Part shown: positions 42,846 through 52,248 of the stretch, in pieces
Numbering within the stretch: position 1 is the stretch's first letter
How the letters are laid out: each line of letters begins with the position of its first letter
Origin: Bacteroidales bacterium UBA5287
GTDB taxonomy: Bacteria > Bacteroidota > Bacteroidia > Bacteroidales > Dysgonomonadaceae
Reading direction: 5' to 3'
Length of the DNA: 64,000 nt
NCBI GenBank assembly: GCA_002411345.1
Contig: DHSL01000031.1
Span: 1 to 64,000 of the forward strand
Program-made: the position numbers and the translations under genes
The notes under the pieces: model-generated
What the model saw: the letters and a program-made list of their open reading frames with translations, nothing else
What the model was told of the DNA's origin: nothing
The model's database searches: none

Positions 42846-44186
42846 ATGAATTCTGAATTGAAAATAATATTAGGGGGTGGAGAAAGTGGTGTTGGCTCGG
42901 CTATACTTGCCAAGGCTAAAGGGTTTGATGTATTTTTATCCGATTCAGCTAAGCTGAAAGATGAACATCGAAATACTTTGAAAGAATATCAAATCGATTT
43001 TGAAGAAGAACAACATACTGAAGAGAAAATACTCTCGGCAAATGAGATTATCAAAAGTCCCGGAATTTCTGAGACTACGCCTATTATGCAGAAAATCAGA
43101 GATAAAGGGATTCATGTAATTTCTGAAATTGAGTTTGCTGGTAGATATACAAATGCCAATCTGATTTGTGTAACAGGAAGTAATGGGAAAACTACTACAA
43201 CATCTCTGATATATCATATTCTTGAATCCGCTGGTTTAAATGTTGGTTTGGGTGGAAATATTGGCAAAAGCTTTGCGCGACAAGTAGCTGAAGAGAATTA
43301 TGATTATTATGTGTTGGAATTAAGCAGTTTTCAGCTGGAAGGTGTATATGATTTTAAGGCTAATATTGCTGTATTATTGAATATTACACCAGATCATCTG
43401 GATCGTTATGATCATGATATGCAAAAATATACAGATGCTAAAATGAGGATTATTCTAAATCAACAAACAGAAGATGCTTTCATCTTTTGGCAAGATGATC
43501 CTATTGTGACAAAGGAGATTGGCAAACTTAAACCGAAGTCGCAACTATATCCTTTTTCTGAAAAAAAGCAAGATAACGTTTGTGCATATGTTGAAGATGA
43601 ATATCTTCATGTCAATTTGAAAGATAAGCAGTTTATGATGGAGCAAGAATTACTTGCTTTGCAAGGAATGCACAACGTGTATAATTCTCTTGCGTCAGGG
43701 ATTGTAGCTAAACTATTAGATGTTGAAGATGATAAATTGCGTGAGTCACTTGCTGATTTTAAGGGAGTACCGCATAGATTAGAAAGAGTCGCATCTGTTA
43801 AGGGAGTACAATTTATAAATGATTCTAAAGCCACAAATGTGAACTCCTGTTGGTATGCATTACAAAGTATGCGTACTAAAACTGTTCTGATTCTTGGTGG
43901 AACCGACAAGGGAAATGATTATTCTGAAATAGAAGAACTAGTGCTTCAAAAAGTGAAAGCATTGGTGTTTCTTGGTTTGGATAATAACAAGCTTCATGCT
44001 TATTTTGACAATAAAGTACCAATAATCAGTGATGCATCTTCTATGGAAGAGGCAGTTTCAAAAGCTTACGAATTGGCGGAGAAAGGTGAAACAGTATTGC
44101 TTTCTCCTTGTTGTGCCAGCTTTGATCTTTTTAAAAATTATGAAGATAGGGGCGACCAGTTTAAGGAGAGTGTTAGAAAACTATAA
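42846..44186 (+). CDS. murD: UDP-MurNAc-L-alanine:D-glutamate ligase
   Basis: 446 residues. N-terminal ILGGGESGVGSAILAKAKG binds the UDP substrate, CVTGSNGKTTTTSLI (about 102-116) binds ATP, ELSSFQLEG and NITPDHLDRY are central ligase motifs, and INDSKATN and LLSPCCASFD mark the C-terminal domain. It adds D-glutamate in the cytoplasm. The stop shares its last base with the ftsW start, so translation is coupled. Confidence 0.97.
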   Translation: MNSELKIILGGGESGVGSAILAKAKGFDVFLSDSAKLKDEHRNTLKEYQIDFEEEQHTEEKILSANEIIKSPGISETTPIMQKIRDKGIHVISEIEFAGRYTNANLICVTGSNGKTTTTSLIYHILESAGLNVGLGGNIGKSFARQVAEENYDYYVLELSSFQLEGVYDFKANIAVLLNITPDHLDRYDHDMQKYTDAKMRIILNQQTEDAFIFWQDDPIVTKEIGKLKPKSQLYPFSEKKQDNVCAYVEDEYLHVNLKDKQFMMEQELLALQGMHNVYNSLASGIVAKLLDVEDDKLRESLADFKGVPHRLERVASVKGVQFINDSKATNVNSCWYALQSMRTKTVLILGGTDKGNDYSEIEELVLQKVKALVFLGLDNNKLHAYFDNKVPIISDASSMEEAVSKAYELAEKGETVLLSPCCASFDLFKNYEDRGDQFKESVRKL

Positions 44187-45565
44187 TGAATGAAGTTATG
44201 GACGACGAAGCAATTTTAAATGATGCCAATATCCCAGATATAGAAAATCAATCAAAACCATTTTTATCTCGCATTTTTAAAGGAGATAAAGTTATTTGGA
44301 CTGTGTTTATATCTCTTTGCATTATTTCATTAATTGAAATTTATAGTGCAACAAGCACAATTGTTTATAAAGTGGATAACCAATGGATTCCAATTCTTAA
44401 ACATGCTGCTTTTTTAATTGCGGGCATTTTTGTAATTGTTTTTATTCATAATATACCTTATAGGTTTTTCTCTTCCTTAATGTTTATACTGATTATTTCT
44501 ATTGCCTTATTGATACTTACAATGTTTACCGGACAAGAAGTTAATGGTGCACAACGGTGGATATCAATATTCGGTGTTACAATTCAGCCTTCGGAATTTG
44601 CAAAAATATCATTAATGGGAACAATTGCTTTTCTATTGAGCAAACAAAATGGTTCAAATGACGGGCAGCTGTTTAAATGGATGGTTGCATTGATGACGAT
44701 TGTTTGTGGAATTATTGCTTTTGATAATTTATCAACGGCCGTAATGTTGTTCGTGATTTGTTATCTGCTTATGTTTATTGGTAAAGTGAAGATATCCAGG
44801 CTGTTGAAATTGGCGGCAATTTGTATTGGATTGGCCATCTTATTTATATTGATTCTGAAAGTGATTCCTGAAGATTGGACACAAGAGGGTCCATTTAAAC
44901 GCGTAGGAACTTGGCAAAGTCGTATTGAAGAGTTTGGAACACATAAGAACGAAACAGAAGAAACATATTTTACCATTACAGATGATAATCATCAGGTGGC
45001 ACACGCAAAAATAGCAATTGCAAATGGTGGCCTTTTTGGAAGATTCCCTGGGAATAGTCTGGAACGAGATACTTTACCACAAGCGTATTCTGATTTTATT
45101 TATGCAATTATTATTGAAGAAATGGGATTGATTGGGGGAATATTTGTTCTAATGCTTTATATTGTAATCCTTATCCGTTCTGGTATGATTGCACGTAAAA
45201 CGGAGAAGTTGTTCCCTAAATTATTGATTATTGGTTCTGCTATGATGTTATCTTTTCAGGCATTTATAAATATGGCGGTTGCTGTAAATCTCATACCCGT
45301 AACGGGTCAGCCCCTTCCTTTGATTAGTAGAGGAGGAACTTCACTTCTAGTCACTTGCGCTTATTTTGGTATCATTCTTAGTGCCGATAGGTTTGGCAAA
45401 TCTAAAAAGAAGGATGATATTAATTCTAATGAAGACAATGAGGGGATGTCTTTTAATGAGAATGCAGACAATCAGAATTCTACATCAGATCAACCTAAAG
45501 AGGCAGCTCTTGAAACTATTGATAAACTAGAGGATAGAGTTGAGATTGAAATCATAAATGTGTAA
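44186..45565 (+). CDS. ftsW: Septal peptidoglycan polymerase FtsW
   Basis: 459 residues, SEDS family with about ten membrane helices. Landmarks: NGAQRWISIFGVTIQPSEFAKI (the RWI...QPSE motif), DNLSTAVML, and near the end GQPLPLISRGGTSLLVTCAYFGI. It polymerises lipid II into glycan strands at the septum with FtsI. A hydrophilic acidic C-terminal tail of about 55 residues (NEDNEGMSFNENADNQN) extends into the cytoplasm. Confidence 0.96.
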   Translation: MNEVMDDEAILNDANIPDIENQSKPFLSRIFKGDKVIWTVFISLCIISLIEIYSATSTIVYKVDNQWIPILKHAAFLIAGIFVIVFIHNIPYRFFSSLMFILIISIALLILTMFTGQEVNGAQRWISIFGVTIQPSEFAKISLMGTIAFLLSKQNGSNDGQLFKWMVALMTIVCGIIAFDNLSTAVMLFVICYLLMFIGKVKISRLLKLAAICIGLAILFILILKVIPEDWTQEGPFKRVGTWQSRIEEFGTHKNETEETYFTITDDNHQVAHAKIAIANGGLFGRFPGNSLERDTLPQAYSDFIYAIIIEEMGLIGGIFVLMLYIVILIRSGMIARKTEKLFPKLLIIGSAMMLSFQAFINMAVAVNLIPVTGQPLPLISRGGTSLLVTCAYFGIILSADRFGKSKKKDDINSNEDNEGMSFNENADNQNSTSDQPKEAALETIDKLEDRVEIEIINV

Positions 45566-45568
45566 ATT

Positions 45569-46678
45569 ATGAAAGATCAGGTTCGAATTATCATAAGTGG
45601 CGGAGGTACAGGAGGACATATTTTCCCGGCTATCTCTATAGCAAATGCAATTAAAAAGAGATGGATTGATGCGGAAATTCTGTTTGTTGGTGCTGAAAAC
45701 CGAATGGAGATGGAACGGGTTCCGGCAGCAGGATACAAGATTATAGGATTGCCGGTTGCGGGATTTGATCGAAAACATCTGTTAAAGAACATTTCCGTGG
45801 TCTTCAAACTCATAAAGAGTATGCAACAAGCACGGAAAATAGTGAATGAATTCAAACCGAATATTGCGGTAGGAGTGGGTGGTTATGCAAGTGGACCTAC
45901 GCTGAAAGCTGCTTCGGGTAAAGGAGTAGCCACTCTCATTCAGGAACAGAACTCCTTTCCGGGCGTGACAAATAAGATGCTTGCTGAAAAGGCTAGTAAA
46001 ATATGTGTTGCTTATGAGGGGATGGAAAAGTTCTTTCCCAAAGAAAAGATTGTATTAACCGGTAATCCATGCCGTCAAGATTTAAAGGTTACTGCTGATA
46101 ATAAACAGGCTGGATATGAGCACTTTGCCCTTGATAATGACAAAAAGACTATATTGATGGTGGGAGGCAGTCTGGGTGCAAAAACGCTCAACGATAGTAT
46201 TATAGCTGCATTTCTAAAGATTAAGGAGACAAAGGTTCAGGTTATCTGGCAATGTGGGAAATACTATTTTGAAGATATGAAGAAATTACAACAGAAAGGT
46301 TTGATTCCTTCTAACGTTCATCTCTTCGATTTTGTGTCTCGTATGGATTATGCATATTCGGTTGCTGATTTAGTAATATCCAGAGCAGGAGCGGGTTCCA
46401 TATCAGAGTTTTGCTTACTCGGAAAACCTGTTGTTCTTGTTCCTTCTCCAAATGTAGCAGAAGATCATCAGACAAAAAATGCTAAAGCGTTGGTCGATAA
46501 GTCGGCTGCAATAATGGTTTCTGACGCCGATGCTCCTGCTGTGCTTTATGAAAAAGCATTGGATCTAATCAAAAGAGACGATTTGTTGCATCAATTTAGT
46601 GATAATATATCAAAACTGGCCTTACCTGATTCAGCAGAACATATAGTGGATGAAATAGCAAAAATTATTAATAAATGA
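45569..46678 (+). CDS. murG: Lipid II synthase (GlcNAc transferase) MurG
   Basis: 369 residues, GT28 family. N-terminal ISGGGTGGHIFPAISIA binds the lipid side, GVGGYASGPTLKAA and LIQEQNSFPGVTNKML follow, and the C-terminal nucleotide-sugar domain has VGGSLGAKTLND and ISRAGAGSISEF. It adds GlcNAc to lipid I on the cytoplasmic face of the membrane. The stop overlaps the murC ATG by 4 nt. Confidence 0.97.
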   Translation: MKDQVRIIISGGGTGGHIFPAISIANAIKKRWIDAEILFVGAENRMEMERVPAAGYKIIGLPVAGFDRKHLLKNISVVFKLIKSMQQARKIVNEFKPNIAVGVGGYASGPTLKAASGKGVATLIQEQNSFPGVTNKMLAEKASKICVAYEGMEKFFPKEKIVLTGNPCRQDLKVTADNKQAGYEHFALDNDKKTILMVGGSLGAKTLNDSIIAAFLKIKETKVQVIWQCGKYYFEDMKKLQQKGLIPSNVHLFDFVSRMDYAYSVADLVISRAGAGSISEFCLLGKPVVLVPSPNVAEDHQTKNAKALVDKSAAIMVSDADAPAVLYEKALDLIKRDDLLHQFSDNISKLALPDSAEHIVDEIAKIINK

Positions 46679-48066
46679 TTCAATCAGAAACAATTGAGAA
46701 TTATAATGCCTATTATTTTATAGGTATTGGAGGTATTGGAATGAGTAATCTTGCACGTTATTTTCTTTCAAAAGGAAAAAAGGTTGGGGGTTATGATCGT
46801 ACGGAAACTCCACTCACAAAAGCATTGGAAAAAGAGGGCGCATTCATTCATTATACTGATAATCTGGAAGAGGTTCCCGCAGAATTTCTGGTTAAAGATA
46901 ATGCTCTTATTGTTTATACACCGGCAGTACCCCAATCTCATAAAGAATTGATGTTTTTTAGACAGCAAGGTTTTACGATGATGAAACGTGCTCAGGTGCT
47001 TGGCGAAATAACAAAAATGAGTAATGGAGTTTGTGTGGCAGGGACGCATGGAAAGACTACTGTCTCAAGTATGATTGCACATATACTTCATCAGTCAAAA
47101 GTAGATTGTAATGCTTTTTTGGGTGGAATCATAAAGAACTACGATAACAACTTAATTCTTTCTGATAAAAGTAATATAACTGTTGCTGAAGCTGATGAGT
47201 TTGATCGTTCTTTTCATTGGCTTCACCCATGGATTGCTGTCATTACTTCTGCCGATCCTGATCATTTGGATATATATGGAACGGAGCAAGCGTACAGAGA
47301 AAGCTTCGAAAAATTTACTTCACTCATTCGTCCTGGTGGTTTTCTTATTATGAAAAAAGAGATTGCTGTGACTCCTCAATGTGAATCGACCGTCAAACAA
47401 TATACTTATTCCGAATTGGATGGCGACTTCCATGCTGAAAATATTCGCATAGGAAATGGTGAAATAGTGTTCGATTTTGTTTCACCTATTCAACAAATCA
47501 AAGATGTTCAGTTGGGTGTGCCTATGAAAGTAAACATAGAAAATGCTGTTGCAGCAATTGCGGCTTCATTATTATGTGGCGCAACTCCTGAAGAATGTCG
47601 TCACGGTGTCAAAACATTTCAAGGTGCCAAACGTCGTTTTGATATACATTTGAAAACAGATAAGATAGTCTTTATAGATGACTATGCCCATCATCCACAA
47701 GAACTTGAAGCTTCAATAAATTCAATAAAAGCATTATATCCTGATAAAAAGATAACAGGTGTTTTTCAACCGCATTTATATTCCAGAACAAGAGATTTTG
47801 CAGATGAGTTTGCTCAAAGTTTGTCCCTTTTGGATGATATCATATTGCTGAATATTTATCCGGCAAGAGAAGAACCAATACCTGGCGTTACTTCACAGAT
47901 TGTTTTCGATAAAATAACATCGCCAAAAAAACGCTTATGCCTGATTTCTGAACTTTTAGATGTACTTGATTCAAGAGATGATTTGGAAGTTCTAGTAACA
48001 CTTGGAGCGGGAGATATCGATAAGCTGCTACCGGATATTGAGCAACTTTTGAAAGAGAAATTATAA
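46675..48066 (+). CDS. murC: UDP-MurNAc:L-alanine ligase
   Basis: 463 residues with YFIGIGGIGMSNLARYF at the N-terminus, ATP loop VAGTHGKTTVSSMIAH (about 122-137), EADEFDRSF, the conserved DDYAHHPQE in the C-terminal domain, and FQPHLYSRTRDF. It attaches L-alanine, the first stem residue, in the cytoplasm. About 57 bases follow before ftsQ, with a candidate internal promoter. Confidence 0.97.
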   Translation: MIQSETIENYNAYYFIGIGGIGMSNLARYFLSKGKKVGGYDRTETPLTKALEKEGAFIHYTDNLEEVPAEFLVKDNALIVYTPAVPQSHKELMFFRQQGFTMMKRAQVLGEITKMSNGVCVAGTHGKTTVSSMIAHILHQSKVDCNAFLGGIIKNYDNNLILSDKSNITVAEADEFDRSFHWLHPWIAVITSADPDHLDIYGTEQAYRESFEKFTSLIRPGGFLIMKKEIAVTPQCESTVKQYTYSELDGDFHAENIRIGNGEIVFDFVSPIQQIKDVQLGVPMKVNIENAVAAIAASLLCGATPEECRHGVKTFQGAKRRFDIHLKTDKIVFIDDYAHHPQELEASINSIKALYPDKKITGVFQPHLYSRTRDFADEFAQSLSLLDDIILLNIYPAREEPIPGVTSQIVFDKITSPKKRLCLISELLDVLDSRDDLEVLVTLGAGDIDKLLPDIEQLLKEKL

Positions 48067-48075
48067 TAGATCCTG

Positions 48076-48108
48076 TTTAGCATATTAAATTAAAATTCTG
48101 TAAATTTG
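48076..48108 (+). promoter_or_regulatory. Candidate internal promoter for ftsQ-ftsA-ftsZ
   Basis: TAAATTTG at 48101-48108 matches TAnnTTTG. TTTA (48076-48079) 21 bases upstream is a weak -33 element. The ftsQ ATG is 15 bases downstream, so a transcript would have a very short leader. Confidence 0.4.
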
Positions 48109-48123
48109 TATAGTAAGTAATAG

Positions 48124-48855
48124 ATGAAGAAGTTTTTAATCATACTGGTTTCGGTGGCTGTGTTAGGATATCTTATTTTTGCAGCTGTAAGTTCGCAGAA
48201 AACAATGAAGGATACTGTTTGCAGCGGATTCGAAGTGGTTATTAAAGACAGTGTTGATTCAGAATTTATTAAACCGGAAGACGTAATTCAGTTTGTAAAG
48301 AAAAAAGGATTATATCCGGTAGGTAAACCTTTTGGGGAAATAAATACATTGGCAATTCGCGATTCTATCTTGACAAATAAATTAGTTAGAAAAGCTGACG
48401 TTTACACAACGCCAGGGGGGGCTATAGTTACAAATATCTATCAAAGGAAACCTGTATTACGCGTAATCTCAATTACAAAAGGTAGTTATTATATCGATAA
48501 TAATCGCGAAAAAATGCCGGTATCACAAAATTCAACAATATATATTCCTCTCGCAACAGGGGCTATTACTGATGAATTTGCGCAGAATGAATTATATGAT
48601 TTTGCTATGTTCTTAAATGATAACCCCGATTGGGATGCATGGATAGAACAGATTGTGGTGAAAGGAGACCAAAAAGTAGAACTCATCCCGCGAGTTGGTG
48701 ATTTCCGAATCGTAATTGGTGAACTGGAAAATTACAACGAGAAATTAAATAAGTTCAAACTTTTTGTAGAAAAGGGATTAAACGTGGTGGGGTGGAACAG
48801 ATACAATACAATAAACTTGGAATATGATGGGCAAGTGGTATGTACTAAAAAATAA
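48124..48855 (+). CDS. ftsQ: Cell division protein FtsQ
   Basis: 243 residues: one N-terminal membrane helix (FLIILVSVAVLGYLIFAAV) and a periplasmic part with a POTRA-like beta domain. VVIKDSVDSEFIKPEDVIQFVKKKG marks the POTRA start, and VTNIYQRKPVLRVISI is the usual FtsQ core. It links cytoplasmic FtsA-FtsZ assembly to FtsL/FtsB and septal synthesis. Position between murC and ftsA supports the call, since sequence conservation is modest. Confidence 0.92.
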   Translation: MKKFLIILVSVAVLGYLIFAAVSSQKTMKDTVCSGFEVVIKDSVDSEFIKPEDVIQFVKKKGLYPVGKPFGEINTLAIRDSILTNKLVRKADVYTTPGGAIVTNIYQRKPVLRVISITKGSYYIDNNREKMPVSQNSTIYIPLATGAITDEFAQNELYDFAMFLNDNPDWDAWIEQIVVKGDQKVELIPRVGDFRIVIGELENYNEKLNKFKLFVEKGLNVVGWNRYNTINLEYDGQVVCTKK

Positions 48856-48985
48856 AATAGTTTATACCATGTTAATGTAATGGGTTTATTATTAATAATT
48901 TATTAAAAAGTTAAAACAAAAGCGATTGTTTGTGCGTTTTTAAATAATAATTAGCACTTTCAATAGTTAACAATATATACAAAAG

Positions 48986-50314
48986 ATGCAAACAGGATTT
49001 ATTGCGGCAATCGATTTAGGTACATCCAACATTAAAGCAGTTGTTGGCAAAACAAATGAGAATAACGTTATTTCTATATTAGAACATGTGGTTATTCCAT
49101 CGGACCAATCTGTTAGAAGAGGTCTTGTGTATAACATAGAAAAAACAGGAGGTCTTGTTCGAAAAGTGGTTACTCTCCTTGAGAATAAACTTGGTAAGAA
49201 AATAGCTAAAGTATACGTGTCTATTTCTGGACAATCGGTGCATACCGAGGATTTTGCGGAAAGAGAGCAATTGTCGTCGACAGAAATTATTACTGAAAAC
49301 GTGATTCGACAGTTGCGACAGAAAGCTGATGATTATGTCCCGAAAGATTATAGATTGTATTCTGTTGCAGATGTGGAGTATTTTGTTGATGATAAACCGG
49401 AAAGGAATCCAGTTGGAGTTACTTGCTCGCAAATTGAAGGGGTTTATAAAATGGTTGTGGGACGACCAAATATCGCAATAAACATACAAAAAAGTGTCAA
49501 AGATAGAGCTGGTGTGGATATTGCCGGATTAATAATTGGGCCACTTGCTGCTGCTCATATAGCATTGAATGAAGATGAAAAGGAATTAGGTTGTGCGTTT
49601 ATTGATTTTGGGGCTGGAACAACTTCTCTGTCAATCTTCAAAGGTGGAAAATTACGAAAAATGGTGGTACTGCCTTTTGGTGGTCAAAATATTACTAAAG
49701 ATATTAGTGCGCTAAACTTCACTGAAAGTGATGCGGAGCAATATAAAATAAAGTTCGGAAAGTTGATGTCTAAAGAATCAACAAAACAGAATAATCTGAC
49801 TTCTCCTTTTTCATCGAAAGCAAAACCTGATATCGATATGGAAGAGTTGAACAAGGTGATAGAAATGCGATTGGATGAGATAACTATAAATATCAAAGAG
49901 CAAATTCATAACTCTGGCTACGAAGGTGAGCTTGGGTCTGGCATAATAATAACTGGAGGGGCTTCGCAATTGAAGAATCTGGATCTATACTTGTCGGAAA
50001 AGCTGAAAATGCCTGTGCGAAAGGCATCTGCTAAGAAAATGTACATTAATAATTATCCTGATTTGGCTAATGATCCTTCACTTACACAGGTGTTGGGACT
50101 GTTAATGTTTGGTAAGGATGATTGTGAAGAGGTGGAAATTGAACAGCCGACCCAAGAAGAACTGGATGAGAAAGATGGTAAAAATCAACCTGGAAAGAAG
50201 TCAAATAAACCAAACAAAGCAAAACCTAACAAGAACTCTGATTCTCAAGGAGGTATCAAGAATAGGTTCACCGATTTCTTCAACACGTTGTTTGATGATG
50301 AAGGTGATGAATAA
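48986..50314 (+). CDS. ftsA: Cell division actin-like protein FtsA
   Basis: 442 residues of the actin fold: AAIDLGTSNIKAVVG (phosphate 1, residues 6-20), FIDFGAGTTSLSIFKGGK (phosphate 2), IIITGGASQLKNLDLYL (adenosine region). A charged, Lys/Asn/Pro-rich linker follows from about residue 380. The protein closes with an amphipathic segment (RFTDFFNTLFDDEGDE), the probable membrane anchor. FtsA ties FtsZ filaments to the inner membrane. A gap of about 130 bases before it may hold another promoter, but I see no clear -33/-7 pair. Confidence 0.97.
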   Translation: MQTGFIAAIDLGTSNIKAVVGKTNENNVISILEHVVIPSDQSVRRGLVYNIEKTGGLVRKVVTLLENKLGKKIAKVYVSISGQSVHTEDFAEREQLSSTEIITENVIRQLRQKADDYVPKDYRLYSVADVEYFVDDKPERNPVGVTCSQIEGVYKMVVGRPNIAINIQKSVKDRAGVDIAGLIIGPLAAAHIALNEDEKELGCAFIDFGAGTTSLSIFKGGKLRKMVVLPFGGQNITKDISALNFTESDAEQYKIKFGKLMSKESTKQNNLTSPFSSKAKPDIDMEELNKVIEMRLDEITINIKEQIHNSGYEGELGSGIIITGGASQLKNLDLYLSEKLKMPVRKASAKKMYINNYPDLANDPSLTQVLGLLMFGKDDCEEVEIEQPTQEELDEKDGKNQPGKKSNKPNKAKPNKNSDSQGGIKNRFTDFFNTLFDDEGDE

Positions 50315-50345
50315 TAAGTAACAGGAGAATAAACATATACAGACA

Positions 50346-51635
50346 ATGGATGATTCAATATTAGATTTTCAAATACCAACAAATAACGGCGCAATTATAA
50401 AAGTAATTGGTGTTGGAGGTGGTGGCGGTAATGCCGTAAACCACATGTATTTGGAGGGGATTAGAGATGTGTCTTTCGCACTTTGTAATACAGATAATCA
50501 GGCATTGATGAAATCACCTGTTCCTACAAAAGTGCAATTGGGGGTAGGAACAACAGGGGGATTGGGTGCAGGAAATAAACCTGAAATTGCACATAAGGCT
50601 GCAGAAGAAAGCATTGATGTTTTAAAAGAATTACTGAGTGATGGTACTCGAATGGCTTTTGTTACAGCTGGCATGGGAGGCGGAACTGGAACTGGAGCTG
50701 CGCCGGTAGTCGCAAAAGTTGCTAAAGATATGGGTATACTTACCGTTGGTATTGTTACTATTCCTTTTGTATTTGAAGGTGAACGAAAAATTGTACAGGC
50801 GCTTAAAGGGGTCGAAGAAATTGCTTCAAATGTTGATGCTTTACTAGTAATTAATAACGAACGACTACGAGATATTTATTCGGATCTTACAATGATGAAT
50901 GCTTTTGCTAAGGCTGATGATACATTGGCTACTGCGGCTAAAAGTATTGCGGAAATCATAACAATACATGGATATGTAAATCTCGATTTTGCCGATGTAA
51001 ATACTACTCTCAAAAATGGTGGTGTTGCTATTATGAGCCGCGGAATTGGTACTGGTAAAGATAGAGTAAACGATGCCATTGACGATGCTCTGAATTCTCC
51101 GCTGTTAAATAATAACGATGTTTTCAATGCTAAAAAGATCTTGATCAATCTGTCGTTTGGTGAAGAAAAACCATTGATGATGGAAGAGATGAATGCTTTG
51201 CACAATTTCATGGCAAAATTCAGCAAAGAAATAGATGTTATTTGGGGAGCGGCTGTCGAAGAGGAACTTACGGATGAGGTGAAAATTACATTACTTGCAA
51301 CTGGATTCTCAATCAAAAATGTTCCGGGAATAAATGAACAAATCATTAAAGAGAATAAAGCTGCTGAACTCGAAAATAAAAAACGTGAAGAGGCTGCAAG
51401 AATTGCTGAAGAAGAAAACCGTAAGTTGATCGAAAAATATTACGGATCAAATAACATGACCAGAATTTCAAATATGACAATGAACAAGGCTCCATTTATT
51501 CTCTCACTGGAGGATATGAATGACGATAGTTTGTTGGACGCACTTGAAAAGACTCCGGTATTTAAAAGAGAAAGGGATTTCAATCCTAGAAACTATAACA
51601 CTGAATCACATTCGTCTTCTAATCTGTTTGATTAA
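50346..51635 (+). CDS. ftsZ: Tubulin-like division protein FtsZ
   Basis: 429 residues. N-terminal IKVIGVGGGGGNAVNHM, the tubulin signature GGGTGTGAAPV (about 113-123), NNERLRDIY and the T7-loop region NLDFADVNTTL are all intact, so GTPase and polymerisation functions are expected. The C-terminal linker is coiled and charged (ENKKREEAARIAEEENRKL). A possible FtsA-binding peptide (DALEKTPVFKRERDF) is followed by about 19 more residues, so it is not at the extreme end as in E. coli. Confidence 0.98.
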   Translation: MDDSILDFQIPTNNGAIIKVIGVGGGGGNAVNHMYLEGIRDVSFALCNTDNQALMKSPVPTKVQLGVGTTGGLGAGNKPEIAHKAAEESIDVLKELLSDGTRMAFVTAGMGGGTGTGAAPVVAKVAKDMGILTVGIVTIPFVFEGERKIVQALKGVEEIASNVDALLVINNERLRDIYSDLTMMNAFAKADDTLATAAKSIAEIITIHGYVNLDFADVNTTLKNGGVAIMSRGIGTGKDRVNDAIDDALNSPLLNNNDVFNAKKILINLSFGEEKPLMMEEMNALHNFMAKFSKEIDVIWGAAVEEELTDEVKITLLATGFSIKNVPGINEQIIKENKAAELENKKREEAARIAEEENRKLIEKYYGSNNMTRISNMTMNKAPFILSLEDMNDDSLLDALEKTPVFKRERDFNPRNYNTESHSSSNLFD

Positions 51636-51699
51636 TTTTATATTTAAATTGAAATGATGGATGGCTTGATTATTGAAGATAACTAATATATATACTACA

Positions 51700-52149
51700 A
51701 TGGATTTATTTGATACAATTAGTGAAGAAATAAAAAAGGCAATGCTCGCAAAAGATAAAGTTCGACTAGAAGCATTGCGTGGTGTGAAAAAGGAATTTCT
51801 TGAAGCAAAAACAGCTAAAGGTGCTCATGAACAATTCTCTGACGAAACGGCAATTAGTATCATACAAAAGATGGTGAAGCAAAGGAAAGATAGCGCTGAA
51901 ATCTATATATCGCAAGATAGAACGGATTTGGCCGAAGTGGAATTGGCTGAACTTAAAGTACTACAAGAATTCCTACCGGCACAGCTTTCTACAGAAGAGT
52001 TGGAGAAATATGTGAAAGAAATTATATCGAGAACAGGGGCAACGTCAATGAAGGAAATGGGAAAGGTGATGGGGCTGGCTACCAAAGAATTGGCTGGTAA
52101 ATCTGAAGGAAAAGCGATATCTGAAATGGTTAAGAAATTACTGTCGTAA
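51700..52149 (+). CDS. GatB/YqeY domain protein
   Basis: The start is the ATG at 51700 (MDLFDTISEEIKKAML); an upstream in-frame TTG would add nine unlikely residues. The 149 residues cover the whole YqeY fold: KDKVRLEALRGVKKEFLEAKT and, near the end, MGKVMGLATKELAGKSEGKAISEMVKKLL, which resembles the tRNA-binding tail of GatB. Stand-alone YqeY proteins have no settled function; a role with tRNA-dependent amidotransferases has been suggested. It follows ftsZ by 64 bases and ends at a strong terminator. Confidence 0.93.
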   Translation: MDLFDTISEEIKKAMLAKDKVRLEALRGVKKEFLEAKTAKGAHEQFSDETAISIIQKMVKQRKDSAEIYISQDRTDLAEVELAELKVLQEFLPAQLSTEELEKYVKEIISRTGATSMKEMGKVMGLATKELAGKSEGKAISEMVKKLLS

Positions 52150-52169
52150 CACAGGTCATATATTATAAG

Positions 52170-52214
52170 AAACCGCCTTTTGCCAAATATTGAATGTGCT
52201 GAAGGCGGTTTTTG
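52170..52214 (+). terminator. Terminator at the end of the division cluster
   Basis: A 10-bp perfect stem AAACCGCCTT / AAGGCGGTTT with a 22-base loop is followed by T5. It lies 20 bases after the yqeY stop and 35 before the convergent miaA stop. Confidence 0.85.
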
Positions 52215-52248
52215 TTTTATTTAATGAATACTTGTACCAATAATAATT

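Noticed and set aside
50876..51346. 156-codon minus-strand frame inside ftsZ
   Set aside because: Antisense shadow of a highly conserved gene, Ser/Ala-rich without features.
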